A model generated the notes under the pieces. The model was not told the DNA's origin. It was given only the letters and a program-made list of their open reading frames with translations, and made no database searches. A stretch of 64,000 nucleotides of DNA from JADFXI01 sp963784135 (GTDB taxonomy: Bacteria; Nitrospirota; Thermodesulfovibrionia; Thermodesulfovibrionales; Dissulfurispiraceae): NCBI GenBank assembly GCA_963784135.1, contig CAWAQG010000015.1, positions 38,331 through 102,330 of the forward strand. Reading direction: 5' to 3'. Within the stretch, counting starts at the first letter, position 1, and each line of letters starts with the position of its first letter. The position numbers and the translations under genes are program-made. Positions 1-8,676 of this stretch are shown in pieces.

Positions 1-668
1 GCCCGGTAAAAGGAGGAGACATCGAAAAGGCACGGCATAACCTGAGCATGATAGTCGGGCGTGATACTCACAGCCTTTCCAGGGAAGATATTCTGAAGGC
101 AACTATGGAAACTCTTGCTGAAAACCTCTCTGACGGCTTCATAGCCCCGCTATTTTACCTCTTGATCGGAGGACTTCCGTTTGCTATGGCCTATAAGGCA
201 ATTAATACTCTGGACTCTATGGTAGGATACAATAACGACACTTACCGGCATTTCGGCTGGGCGGCGGCACGGCTCGACGATATTGCAAACTACCTCCCTG
301 CAAGGATTACCGGTGTGCTGATCGTTTTTGCAACATTTGCAGTTATGCTGTTTAGGGGCAGTGTACGGGCGCTGACAGTTACGGGCCGTTCTTTCAGCAC
401 CATGCTCCGCGACGGCAAAAAACATCTGAGCCCGAACAGCGGCATACCCGAGGCCGCCATGGCCGGCGCACTCGGCATCAGGATGGGGGGCCCGGCCACT
501 TATGGAGGGGTTGTGGTAGAAAAACCTTACATCGGAGAGGCGGGGACAATAGAGGCTGCCGCAGATTACCTTAACGCCTCTGAAAGGGCTATCACCATCG
601 CTAAATTCACCGCTCTGCTCGGCATGAGCATCGCCGTATTGATTTTATCGGCAAGGAGGACCTCGTAA
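1..668 (+). CDS. cbiB: Adenosylcobinamide-phosphate synthase CbiB (5' truncated by window edge)
   Basis: CbiB is the inner-membrane enzyme that joins the aminopropanol (phosphate) arm to adenosylcobyric acid. The frame is open from base 3 to the TAA at 666-668, so the start lies upstream of the window. The family signature IVGRDT follows a GDIEKAR-type stretch. ENLSDGFIAPLFYLLIGGLP, the NTLDSMVGY motif and ARLDDIANYLPAR follow in the expected order, with hydrophobic segments typical of this polytopic protein. The stop overlaps the next ATG by one base (TAATG), and the next gene, cobD, makes the substrate for this enzyme. An internal ATG at 48 is not the real start because conserved CbiB sequence precedes it. 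Confidence 0.93.
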   Translation, partial: PVKGGDIEKARHNLSMIVGRDTHSLSREDILKATMETLAENLSDGFIAPLFYLLIGGLPFAMAYKAINTLDSMVGYNNDTYRHFGWAAARLDDIANYLPARITGVLIVFATFAVMLFRGSVRALTVTGRSFSTMLRDGKKHLSPNSGIPEAAMAGALGIRMGGPATYGGVVVEKPYIGEAGTIEAAADYLNASERAITIAKFTALLGMSIAVLILSARRTS

Positions 669-1765
669 TGCAAGAGTCTCACGGTGGAAATATTTACCGG
701 GCTGCAGGGCAACTGGGATTGGACGAGTACGAAATAATTGATTTCAGCGCTTCAATCAACCCGCTCGGAGTTCCTAAAAGCGTGCTGGCCGGGATAAAGG
801 ACACAATGAGATACCTGCATAACTATCCTGATCCGGATGCGAGACAATTCACCCTCGCCCTTGCAAAGAATTTTGCAATCGATCCGGAATTAATTCTTTG
901 CGGCAACGGCAGCACCGAGCTTATATATCTTCTCATCAGGGCGCTTATGCCGCAAAAGATTCTCATGCCCGCTCCCACATTTTCTGAATACGAAGCTGCG
1001 GCGGGCGACGGAAGGGAGATTGTCCGTTATGCGCTGAATCCCAAAGATAACTTTGCCATAAACCCCGACACATTTATTACAGCCATGGCAGGAGGTTCAA
1101 AGTCCCTGTCACACAGGATGGCGCTGCCGACTTCCGTTGACATGGTATTTTTATGTAATCCGAACAATCCTACCGGAGGCATACTGCGAAAGTCTGAGAT
1201 GCTTAAAATAGCGGCTGCTGCGAAGGAACTTAAATGCCACCTCGTTGTTGACGAGGCTTTTATTGATTTCTCGCCGGCGGATTCACTGATTAACGAGGTG
1301 GAGGACAACCCCTACCTTATTGTACTAAGGTCTCTGACAAAGTTCTATGCCCTTTCAGGACTGAGGGTCGGGTATGGTGTCTTCCCGCTCAAGCTGATCG
1401 ACGCAATAAAAAAGCACAAGGAGCCGTGGACAGTGAATACGCTCGCTCAAGTGGCCGGGACCGAAGCAATCAACGATGAAGCATATAAAGCAGACACTTT
1501 CAGGACCATAAAAAACGAGAAGAAGACACTTGAGGACGGATTCAGGCTTCTCAAAATACATTATTTCCCCTCAGAGGCCAATTTTTATCTGATACGTATG
1601 GATAAGGCGCAAGACATCATCGATACTCTCGGCGAAAAGGGCATTCTTATAAGAGGCTGTTCAAATTTCAGGGGTCTTGACGCATCTTATGCCAGGGTAG
1701 CGGTAAAATCAAACCGTGACAACATGCGCCTGCTCAAGGAGCTTGCTTATTTATGCAAGCCATAA
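668..1765 (+). CDS. cobD: L-threonine-O-3-phosphate decarboxylase CobD
   Basis: A 365-aa fold-type I PLP enzyme of the CobD/HisC group. CobD decarboxylates threonine phosphate to (R)-1-amino-2-propanol phosphate for the nucleotide loop. Visible features are the N-terminal HGGNIYRAA and FSASINPLG typical of CobD, CNPNNPTGG, DEAFIDF, and the SLTKFYALSGLRVGY block whose Lys225 should bind PLP. HisC is the close alternative; the HGGN start and the position between cbiB and cbiA favour CobD. It overlaps cbiB by 1 nt and cbiA by 13 nt, which implies translational coupling. Confidence 0.93.
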   Translation: MQESHGGNIYRAAGQLGLDEYEIIDFSASINPLGVPKSVLAGIKDTMRYLHNYPDPDARQFTLALAKNFAIDPELILCGNGSTELIYLLIRALMPQKILMPAPTFSEYEAAAGDGREIVRYALNPKDNFAINPDTFITAMAGGSKSLSHRMALPTSVDMVFLCNPNNPTGGILRKSEMLKIAAAAKELKCHLVVDEAFIDFSPADSLINEVEDNPYLIVLRSLTKFYALSGLRVGYGVFPLKLIDAIKKHKEPWTVNTLAQVAGTEAINDEAYKADTFRTIKNEKKTLEDGFRLLKIHYFPSEANFYLIRMDKAQDIIDTLGEKGILIRGCSNFRGLDASYARVAVKSNRDNMRLLKELAYLCKP

Positions 1766-3072
1766 TAATAGCCGGTACACATAGCGGCTGCGGTAAAACG
1801 ACTGTGACCCTCGGTCTCCTCGCAGCCTTAAAGAAGAAGGGATTGGAGGTCCAGCCTTTCAAGGCCGGACCGGATTTCATAGATGCGGGGCTCCACCGCC
1901 TCATTACTGGCAGGCCTTCAAGAAACCTTGACCTATGGATGTGCGGGAAGCAGGCCGTGATCGAGTGTTTCAAAATGTATGCCGGGCATGCCGACATTGC
2001 CGTTATCGAAGGCGTGATGGGTCTCTACGATGGCGAGTTCAGTACCGCAATGCTTGCATCGACCCTTGGGGCGCCGGCTATCCTTGTTGTCGACGCATAC
2101 GGGATGGCGGAAAGCGCCGGCGCAGTGGTCAGGGGATTTGCTTCAGAGTTGATTGCCGGCGTTATCTTTAACAAGGTTGCCTCTGACAGCCATTTTAAAA
2201 GACTTAAGGATAGCGTTCAGAATGTCCCTGTTTTAGGATATCTCCCCAGGGACCTGGATTTCGAGATACCGCATCGCCATCTCGGGCTTGTTGTTGCCGA
2301 GGAAGCGCCCATTGCCTCTGCCGGCATAGGCAAACTGGCTGATGCCGTCATTGAGCACATAGATATAGACGCAATCATACGGGCCTCAGGATTAAAGACC
2401 GAAAGAGGGGAAGAGAGGGGGCCACGTCATTATCAGACTTCCGGATTGAAGATAGCTGTTGCCTATGACATGGCGTTTTGCTTCTATTACGAAGACAACC
2501 TGGATCTCCTCAGGCAGGCAGGGGCCGAACTCATTTTATTCAGTCCCCTTTCCGGACAGCATATCCCCGCGGATGCAGATGCCGTCTATATCGGCGGCGG
2601 TTATCCTGAATTATACGCTGAGGCCCTTTCCGGAAACTTCACTATGCTCGCTTCTGTCAATGCCTGGGTCCAATCGGGGAAACCGCTCTATGCCGAGTGC
2701 GGAGGACTCATGTATCTTTCGCAGGGCATATATGACTTTAACGGAAACTTTTTTAAAATGGCCGGGGGCCTGCCTTTTGAAACACAAATGAATAAGGGAG
2801 GATTGCATCTCGGCTACAGGGAAATCGTGCTTGAGGGAGACTGTATTCTCGGTAAAAAAGGGGAGAGCTTAAAGGGCCACGAATTCCATTACTCCCATAT
2901 AGTCAATAGCGCGGAAGCTGACAGGATATACTCGGTCCGCGACAGGTCGGGCAGACCGCTTCCGGACGATGGATACCGGCTCAACAGGACGCTTGCAAGC
3001 TATGTCCACCTTCACTTTGCTTGCAACAGTGCAATCGCAGGCAGTTTTATAAAATATATAAAGGAGCAATAA
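1753..3072 (+). CDS. cbiA: Cobyrinate a,c-diamide synthase CbiA
   Basis: A 439-aa ATP-dependent amidase that uses glutamine to amidate the a and c side chains of cobyrinate. The N-terminal dethiobiotin-synthetase-like ATPase begins with Walker A GTHSGCGKT at residues 8-16, followed by KAGPDFID. The C-terminal class I glutamine amidotransferase domain shows IGGGYPELYA and the nucleophile Cys316 in YAECGGLMYL, with a late GHEFHYS. Length matches the family. The start overlaps the end of cobD. Confidence 0.95.
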   Translation: MQAIIIAGTHSGCGKTTVTLGLLAALKKKGLEVQPFKAGPDFIDAGLHRLITGRPSRNLDLWMCGKQAVIECFKMYAGHADIAVIEGVMGLYDGEFSTAMLASTLGAPAILVVDAYGMAESAGAVVRGFASELIAGVIFNKVASDSHFKRLKDSVQNVPVLGYLPRDLDFEIPHRHLGLVVAEEAPIASAGIGKLADAVIEHIDIDAIIRASGLKTERGEERGPRHYQTSGLKIAVAYDMAFCFYYEDNLDLLRQAGAELILFSPLSGQHIPADADAVYIGGGYPELYAEALSGNFTMLASVNAWVQSGKPLYAECGGLMYLSQGIYDFNGNFFKMAGGLPFETQMNKGGLHLGYREIVLEGDCILGKKGESLKGHEFHYSHIVNSAEADRIYSVRDRSGRPLPDDGYRLNRTLASYVHLHFACNSAIAGSFIKYIKEQ

Positions 3073-3080
3073 ACGCATTT

Positions 3081-4091
3081 ATGGAAGAGAGCATAATACT
3101 TATCGGCCACGGCAGTCCAAAGGAAGACGCAAACAACCTTGAATTTATATCGGCCATGCTGCACAGCATGCTTCACGCCGGTTGCAGCGGCGATTGCGTG
3201 ACCACTTCCTATCTTCAATTCGCAAAGCCGGATATCATGGAGACCATTAAGGGACGCGTAGAAGGCGGCGCAAAAAGGATTGTCCTGCACCCTTTCTTTC
3301 TGAACTCCGGAATGCATGTCACAAAAGACATTCCCGAACTGATAGAAAAGGCCAGGGAATTGTTCCCCGCCGTTGAATTTATTTATACCGGGCCGCTCGG
3401 CATTCACGAAAAACTGGCTCAAATAGTGATGGAGCGGATCTGCGAGGCAACCGGTCCAGGAAGCAGGCCGGCGCCGGAAGAGATAGAAAAGAAAAGTTTT
3501 GAGATACTCTCCCGGGAGCACGATTTCAGCGCTGTCCCTGATGAGCAGCTTCCGATAATCCAGCGGGTCATCCATGCCACTGCCGATTTTGAATTCAAAA
3601 AAACGCTCATCTTCCACCCTGACGCTGTTGCAACGGGACTCAGGGCGATTAAAGAAGGGAAAAACATCCTCACCGATGTCGGGATGGTGCAGACCGGAAT
3701 CAATAAACGGTCTCTGGAGCAATGGGGTGGCAAGGTGATCTGCGCTATTGCCGATGAAGAGGTTGCCAGCGCGTCAAAAGAAACGGGCAGGACACGCGCT
3801 GAAATTGCGATAGAGAAAAGAATCGGCGAGAACGTCGGAATTATCGCAATCGGCAACGCGCCTACCGCCTTATTAAAGGTTATTGATATGCTCAATTCGC
3901 CCATTCACCCATTCGCCCATTCACCCATGCTCGTTATCGGGGTGCCGGTAGGCTTTGTAAGGGCATTTGAGTCAAAAGCGATACTTGCGGGACAGAAATT
4001 CCCGTTTATAACTAACCTGGGCAGAAAGGGAGGGACCCCTGCTGCTGTAGCGATTGTTAATGCACTGCTCAAGATGGCAATGAAAGGCTGA
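3081..4091 (+). CDS. CbiX-CbiC fusion: sirohydrochlorin cobaltochelatase / cobalt-precorrin-8 methylmutase
   Basis: A 336-aa two-domain protein. Residues 1-~125 are a short-form CbiX, which inserts cobalt into sirohydrochlorin: ILIGHGSP with His10, then LHPFFLNSGMHV with His70 and His79 as likely metal ligands. Residues ~135-336 are CbiC, which moves the C11 methyl to C12: VIHATADFEF with the expected catalytic His165, ILTDVGMVQTGI, AIGNAPTALL and GVPVGFV. The ATG at 3081 is chosen because the CbiX beta-strand begins there; an upstream in-frame ATG at 3021 would add an unconserved stretch overlapping cbiA. Two exact 16-bp repeats (3896-3927) sit in the CbiC part and encode an unusual Pro/His-rich stretch. 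Confidence 0.92.
   Translation: MEESIILIGHGSPKEDANNLEFISAMLHSMLHAGCSGDCVTTSYLQFAKPDIMETIKGRVEGGAKRIVLHPFFLNSGMHVTKDIPELIEKARELFPAVEFIYTGPLGIHEKLAQIVMERICEATGPGSRPAPEEIEKKSFEILSREHDFSAVPDEQLPIIQRVIHATADFEFKKTLIFHPDAVATGLRAIKEGKNILTDVGMVQTGINKRSLEQWGGKVICAIADEEVASASKETGRTRAEIAIEKRIGENVGIIAIGNAPTALLKVIDMLNSPIHPFAHSPMLVIGVPVGFVRAFESKAILAGQKFPFITNLGRKGGTPAAVAIVNALLKMAMKG
3896..3927 (+). repeat. Tandem 2 x 16 bp repeat inside the cbiC domain
   Basis: Two exact adjacent copies of ttcgcccattcaccca. The encoded stretch (NSPIHPFAHSPM) falls between the NAPTALL helix and the IGVPVGFV strand, where CbiC homologues usually have a short variable loop. Reading frame is kept over the whole insertion although each unit is 16 bp. 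Confidence 0.8.
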
Positions 4092-4098
4092 ATTTAGT

Positions 4099-4851
4099 AT
4101 GGAACTATTTTCCGAACACTTTAAAAAAGACAACATGTTTTCAAAGATTGACGCAAGGGTGAAACTCCTTGCTTCCATCTCTCTTCTCGTAATGGTCTTA
4201 AGCTATAAGGGATTTGCCTTCCCCTTGTTTATGGCACTGCTTTGTCTCTTTTTTTGTATCAGGATGAGGATACCATTCAGGGTTTTTATCCTAAGGTTTT
4301 CTGAGCCGCTGTTCATTGCAACTGTAGTCCTTTTCCTTAAATTCTTCTTTTCCGGACATGATGTTCTATTCTCCATGAACATAATGGGCGCCGGGATTGC
4401 GGGCCATAAAGACGGACTCATGGCCGGCTTACAGATAGCCGGCAGGATTTTAGGCGCCGTATCCATCGTTGCGGTCCTCGGGTTTTCGACGCCATTCACC
4501 GAATTTATGGCCGGTCTTTCGTGGCTCAAGGTCCCGAAGGGGTTTATCGAAATATTGATGTTTGCATACAGATATATCTTTGTGCTCTTTGAAGATGCAA
4601 TGGTAATTTACAATGCACAAAAAAATCGTCTTGGCTACTCAACTCCCCGGCGTGGACTAAGCTCTTTCGGGACACTGGCTGGGTCGCTCACGCTCAAGGC
4701 CTTTGAGCGCAGCCAGAACACTACCATAGCAATGCTCCAGAGGGGATACGACGGCAATATGCCGCTGCTGAAGCACAAGCCTTTCAGGCCGTTCGAGGTC
4801 GCATGCTCTGTTGCGTTTGTCATTATTGCGGGGGTGGCATGGAAGATATGA
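4099..4851 (+). CDS. cbiQ: Cobalt ECF transporter T component CbiQ
   Basis: A 250-aa integral membrane protein with several hydrophobic helices near residues 25-45, 50-85, 110-130 and 140-160. It carries the CbiQ start pattern FSKIDARVKLL and cytoplasmic coupling motifs (ERSQNTTIAMLQRGYDG) that contact the ATPase. With CbiO it forms the energising module of a cobalt importer. The substrate-binding CbiM/CbiN subunits are not in the window and may lie upstream. The gene starts 7 nt after cbiXC and overlaps cbiO. Confidence 0.92.
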   Translation: MELFSEHFKKDNMFSKIDARVKLLASISLLVMVLSYKGFAFPLFMALLCLFFCIRMRIPFRVFILRFSEPLFIATVVLFLKFFFSGHDVLFSMNIMGAGIAGHKDGLMAGLQIAGRILGAVSIVAVLGFSTPFTEFMAGLSWLKVPKGFIEILMFAYRYIFVLFEDAMVIYNAQKNRLGYSTPRRGLSSFGTLAGSLTLKAFERSQNTTIAMLQRGYDGNMPLLKHKPFRPFEVACSVAFVIIAGVAWKI

Positions 4852-5687
4852 TCAGGCTGGCTGCGAAAGTCCGCACCTTAGTGTATCCCGATGGCACTCA
4901 GGCGCTCCATGACATATCTGTCGAGATCAGAAAGGGAGAATTTACAGGCATTCTTGGCTCGAATGGCTCGGGGAAGACGACCCTGCTAAAGGTCATGGAC
5001 GGACTGATACGGGACTATGACGGCATCAACCTGCTCGACGGGATGGATATTAAAACCCTTTCGCCCCGGGACATCTACCGTAAAGTCGGTCTTGTCTTCC
5101 AGAATCCCGACGACCAGCTCTTCGCGCCCACTGTTTTTGAAGATGTTGCCTTCGGCCCCATGAACATGGGGTTTAGCGAAAAGGAAGTGTCACAGAGGGT
5201 GACCGCCGCGATCAAGGATGTTGAGATGGACGGATATGCTAAAAAAACGATCCACAACCTGAGTTTCGGGCAGAAGAAACGAATATGCATTGCCGGGCTT
5301 CTCGCAATGGGGCATGAGGTGCTGCTGCTCGATGAGCCGACAGCCGGACTCGATCCAATGGGCGAATATAAGATGATGCACCTCCTGACCAGGCTTAACA
5401 AGGAGATGGGAGTAACTATTGTAATGGCAACTCACAGCGTTGATTTAGTGCCGCTGTTTCTTCACAGGCTCTATATTTTAAGCAGGGGGACCATCATAAG
5501 GGGCGGAGTTCCCGAGGAGGTTTTCAACGCCCCTGAGGACATGGCGAGAATAAGGCTCAGGCTGCCCCAGGTGGCCGAGCTTATCTACCGCCTTAAGCAT
5601 GAGGACAAAATGTCGTTTGATAAAATACCTCTCACCATCGGAGAGGCGCGAAGGGAAATAATAAAGACCATGGGCGCGGGGCTATAG
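4839..5687 (+). CDS. cbiO: Cobalt ECF transporter ATP-binding protein CbiO
   Basis: A 282-aa ABC ATPase. Visible are Walker A GSNGSGKTT, the Q-loop segment FQNPDDQLFAPTV, signature NLSFGQKKR, Walker B VLLLDEPTAGLDP and the switch His in MATHSVD. FQNPDDQLF is typical of ECF-type A subunits. The ATG at 4839 follows a GGGGGTGG ribosome-binding site; an ATG at 4848 overlapping the cbiQ stop (ATGA) is also possible. It works with CbiQ to drive cobalt uptake for CbiX. Confidence 0.93.
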   Translation: MEDMIRLAAKVRTLVYPDGTQALHDISVEIRKGEFTGILGSNGSGKTTLLKVMDGLIRDYDGINLLDGMDIKTLSPRDIYRKVGLVFQNPDDQLFAPTVFEDVAFGPMNMGFSEKEVSQRVTAAIKDVEMDGYAKKTIHNLSFGQKKRICIAGLLAMGHEVLLLDEPTAGLDPMGEYKMMHLLTRLNKEMGVTIVMATHSVDLVPLFLHRLYILSRGTIIRGGVPEEVFNAPEDMARIRLRLPQVAELIYRLKHEDKMSFDKIPLTIGEARREIIKTMGAGL

Positions 5688-5772
5688 GCTATGGGCAATT
5701 GGCTCAAAACGAAAAAACTCACAATTCATTGTTTGTTGTCCATGGCCTATTGCCTATCGCCTATTGCCTGGT
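5686..5772. repeat. Short imperfect inverted repeat between cbiO and cobO
   Basis: Begins with aggctatgggcaattggctc (5686-5705) and ends with a run built from cctattgcc units (about 5743-5767), which is roughly its inverse complement. A 19/20 copy of the left arm lies at 53030-53049 beside lptG, and a related ggcaataggc hairpin lies inside miaA. It may be a dispersed small repeat. Confidence 0.5.
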
Positions 5773-5778
5773 TTGTTT

Positions 5779-6297
5779 ATGCATAAAGGATACATACAGG
5801 TTTATACAGGCAACGGAAAGGGCAAAACTACTGCCGCACTCGGCCTTGCCTTGAGGGCGGCAGGCGCCGGCCACAGGGTCTTTATCGCGCAATTCATAAA
5901 ACAGCGTCGTTGCAGCGAACATAAGGCCCTGGAGCGGTTCAGCGATCTTGTTACCATTAAGAGGTACGGCAGAGGCTTCCTGAGAGGGGGCGTGCCGGGA
6001 AAGGCCGACTTCGAATCTGCCGCAAAGGGATTCAAAGAGGTAAAAGATATTATTGCGTCCAGGCACTATCATCTTGTAATACTCGATGAAATTAACGTTG
6101 CCCTGCACTACGGACTAATACACATTGAAGAACTCCTCGATTTAATGGAAAAAATGCCTTTGGGTGTGGAACTGATACTTACAGGCAGATATGCCGCCAG
6201 CAGGATTATCGAGAAGGCGGACCTTGTAACGGAAATGAAGGAAGTCAAGCATTATTCGACACGTGGCGTGAAGGCGAGAGCAGGCATTGAATGCTGA
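5779..6297 (+). CDS. cobO: Corrinoid adenosyltransferase CobO/BtuR
   Basis: A 172-aa P-loop enzyme that transfers the adenosyl group of ATP to Co(I) corrinoid. Features are YIQVYTGNGKGKTTAALGLA near the N-terminus (Walker A GNGKGKT), IAQFIKQ, ILDEINVALHYG (Walker B-like) and the LTGRYA motif. Start ATG at 5779 is chosen over a TTG at 5764 because HKGYIQVYTG is the usual family start. The gene overlaps cbiD by 7 nt. Confidence 0.94.
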   Translation: MHKGYIQVYTGNGKGKTTAALGLALRAAGAGHRVFIAQFIKQRRCSEHKALERFSDLVTIKRYGRGFLRGGVPGKADFESAAKGFKEVKDIIASRHYHLVILDEINVALHYGLIHIEELLDLMEKMPLGVELILTGRYAASRIIEKADLVTEMKEVKHYSTRGVKARAGIEC

Positions 6298-7406
6298 GAA
6301 ACAGGCTCCGTTCCGGATATACAACAGGCGCATGCGCCGCAGCTGCCGCAAAGGCCGCGGCAATGGTTTTGCTCAGTAATATGACTTCCGAAATGCCTGC
6401 CTTCCACTCCAATGTTGTTGATATCCCATTCCCTGACGGCAACAGGGTCAGTTTCACAGTCCATGGCTCGGGACTGAAGAACGATGGAAGCACTGCCTGG
6501 GCATCTGTTATCAAGGACGCGGGCGATGACCCTGATGTCACAAACGGCGCGGAGATCATGGCGGAAATAAGATTTTTAAATAACGTGTCCCCGCGTCTTT
6601 TAATTAAGGGCGGCAAAGGTGTCGGCGTTATTACCAAGCCCGGCTTGCCTGTCGGAATCGGAGAGCCTGCCATCAACCCGGTCCCGAGAAGAATGATAGG
6701 GGAAGCGGTAAAGGAGGCCATGGCCTTAAGTTCGGAAGGGCGGAAGCCCGGAAGCTGTGCTGAAATAATTATCTCGGTGCCCGAAGGCGAGGCGCTGTCA
6801 AAAAAAACCCTGAATTCCAGGCTGGGCATTACCGGCGGGATTTCGATCCTTGGCACTACAGGTATCGTGCGCCCCATATCGGCAGATGCATGGACAGCCA
6901 CAATATCTGCGTCAATGAACGTGGCAAAGGCAATGGGATATTACAGCATCGTGCTTTCAGCGGGCAGGGCGTCCGAAAAGGCCCATATGGAAAAATTTGC
7001 CTTTCCCGAGGAATCGTATGTAATGATGGGCGACTACCTTGAGTTTGCCCTTCTCGACGCGGCACGGCATGGCTTCGCGGCTGTCCATCTATGTGCCCAA
7101 TGGGCAAAGATGATCAAGATCGCAATGGCAACGCCCCATACCCATGTGCGGCATGGAGCTATTGTTATGAAAAAGGCTGTGGAGTTCCTGCGCTCTTTGG
7201 GGATTAAAACTCCGGAAGGAATGGAATTCAATACCGCAAGAGAGATTTTTGACTTTCTTAACAGGACAAAGGCCGAAGGGCAAAAGGCGATTTTTTCAAA
7301 AGTCTGCACTGAAGCTAAAAAATATTCCGAAACAATTACAGCCGGCACGCCGGTCACCGCTTACCTTGTGTCGTATGAGGGAAATATAATTGCGAGCAGC
7401 GAATAA
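6291..7406 (+). CDS. cbiD: Cobalt-precorrin-5B C1-methyltransferase CbiD
   Basis: A 371-aa enzyme of the anaerobic corrin pathway that methylates C1 of cobalt-precorrin-5B using SAM. The N-terminal LRSGYTTGACAAAAAKAA is the CbiD hallmark. KGGKGVGVITKPGL, GGISILGTTGIVRP and HGAIVMKKAVEF are further family blocks. Its presence, with CbiG and CbiX, identifies the oxygen-independent route. It overlaps cobO and cbiET. Confidence 0.95.
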   Translation: MLRNRLRSGYTTGACAAAAAKAAAMVLLSNMTSEMPAFHSNVVDIPFPDGNRVSFTVHGSGLKNDGSTAWASVIKDAGDDPDVTNGAEIMAEIRFLNNVSPRLLIKGGKGVGVITKPGLPVGIGEPAINPVPRRMIGEAVKEAMALSSEGRKPGSCAEIIISVPEGEALSKKTLNSRLGITGGISILGTTGIVRPISADAWTATISASMNVAKAMGYYSIVLSAGRASEKAHMEKFAFPEESYVMMGDYLEFALLDAARHGFAAVHLCAQWAKMIKIAMATPHTHVRHGAIVMKKAVEFLRSLGIKTPEGMEFNTAREIFDFLNRTKAEGQKAIFSKVCTEAKKYSETITAGTPVTAYLVSYEGNIIASSE

Positions 7407-8676
7407 AATTACTGTCATAGGCATTGGCTATAAGCCCTTTGATAGAAAGACCCGGGAGATTGTTTTGGGCTCCGATGTTATTCTTGCGTCTAAAAGGCTG
7501 CTTGAGGTCTTTCAGGGGTATGAAGAATTTGAAGCTGTAAGAGATAAGGTCAGCGTGCTGAATAATATCAATGAAACAATTGAGTTCATGCGTAACAACT
7601 ATAAAACAAAAAAAATTGTCCTGATGGCCTCCGGAGACCCAATGTTTTCAGGCATCGGCAGAAGGGCTGTCGATGAGTTCGGTAAAGATGCAGTAGAGAT
7701 AATCCCGGATTTGTCGAGCATCCAGATGGCCTTCTCAAGGATAAGAGAGCCGTGGGATGACGCGTTTTTCATTAGCCTTCACGGAGGGCCTGATCCTGCA
7801 AAGAGAAGGCGCCTGCCGTATGAAATAAAGGACATTCCATTTTTAGTTGAGAGGCACAATAAAATCGCCATCCTGACAGACAGAGAAAACAATCCGGCGG
7901 AGATAGCCGGGGTCCTTAGCCTGTCGCCTCTTGCCCATAGCCTCTCGCCCATGCTTTATGTCTGCGAAAGGCTCGGCTATGAGGATGAAAAAATTACAGA
8001 GGGGCCGCCTGAAGTTATCGCGGGGAAGTTATTTTCCGGTCCAAATGTTGTGATCATTCTGCATTCGCGGTCGGCGAGTGCCGGCGCAAAGCCTTCAGCC
8101 ACAACTTTCGGGTTAATGGAGGATGAAATATCTCATTCAGGAGGGCTTATAACAAAAGATGAGGTCAGGGCAGTAACCATCCACAAGTTAAGGCTGCCGC
8201 AAGCAGGGGTATTCTGGGACATAGGCTCGGGCTCAGGCTCCGTATCAATCGAAGCGGCGAGGTTATTTCCCGGATTAAAGGTATTTGCTATTGAGAAAAA
8301 CAACGGGCAAATAATGAATATCAAAAAAAACAAGATAGGGTTTGAAGCTTCAAATATTGAAATCATAGAGGGCGTTGCTCCGGATGTTTTAAAAGAGCTG
8401 CCTTCTCCCGACAGGGTGTTTATAGGAGGCAGCAGCGGAAGGCTTGAAGAGATTATGTCTATTATCGCGAGGACGATGCCTTCCGGAATTGCTGTTATAA
8501 ATGTGGTTAGAATAGAGACGTTGAACAAGGCGATTGACGAACTGCAAAAGGCGGGCTTCACCGTGGATATATCACAGGTTTCGGTATCCAGGAGCAAAGC
8601 TGCGGGCAATGGCAATTACTTATCAGCCCTTAATCCTGTATTTATAATAAAGGGGGAAGCAGGAAGACAATCATGA
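7390..8676 (+). CDS. CbiE-CbiT fusion: cobalt-precorrin-7 C5-methyltransferase / cobalt-precorrin-6B C15-methyltransferase (decarboxylating)
   Basis: A 428-aa protein equivalent to CobL. Residues 1-~215 are a tetrapyrrole methylase (ITVIGIGYKP, ASGDPMFSGIGRR, IIPDLSSIQMAFSRI). Residues ~235-428 are a class I SAM methyltransferase (WDIGSGSGSVSIEAA glycine loop, IEKN acidic end, DRVFIGGSSG). The start is TTG at 7390, overlapping cbiD by 17 nt; no ATG or GTG lies closer to the first conserved strand. The two halves are separate genes in Salmonella and fused in many bacteria. Confidence 0.93.
   Translation: MRAANKITVIGIGYKPFDRKTREIVLGSDVILASKRLLEVFQGYEEFEAVRDKVSVLNNINETIEFMRNNYKTKKIVLMASGDPMFSGIGRRAVDEFGKDAVEIIPDLSSIQMAFSRIREPWDDAFFISLHGGPDPAKRRRLPYEIKDIPFLVERHNKIAILTDRENNPAEIAGVLSLSPLAHSLSPMLYVCERLGYEDEKITEGPPEVIAGKLFSGPNVVIILHSRSASAGAKPSATTFGLMEDEISHSGGLITKDEVRAVTIHKLRLPQAGVFWDIGSGSGSVSIEAARLFPGLKVFAIEKNNGQIMNIKKNKIGFEASNIEIIEGVAPDVLKELPSPDRVFIGGSSGRLEEIMSIIARTMPSGIAVINVVRIETLNKAIDELQKAGFTVDISQVSVSRSKAAGNGNYLSALNPVFIIKGEAGRQS

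Noticed and set aside
3012..3722. 236-codon open frame antisense to cbiXC
   Set aside because: CbiX and CbiC motifs lie on the plus strand; the antisense product shows no family features.
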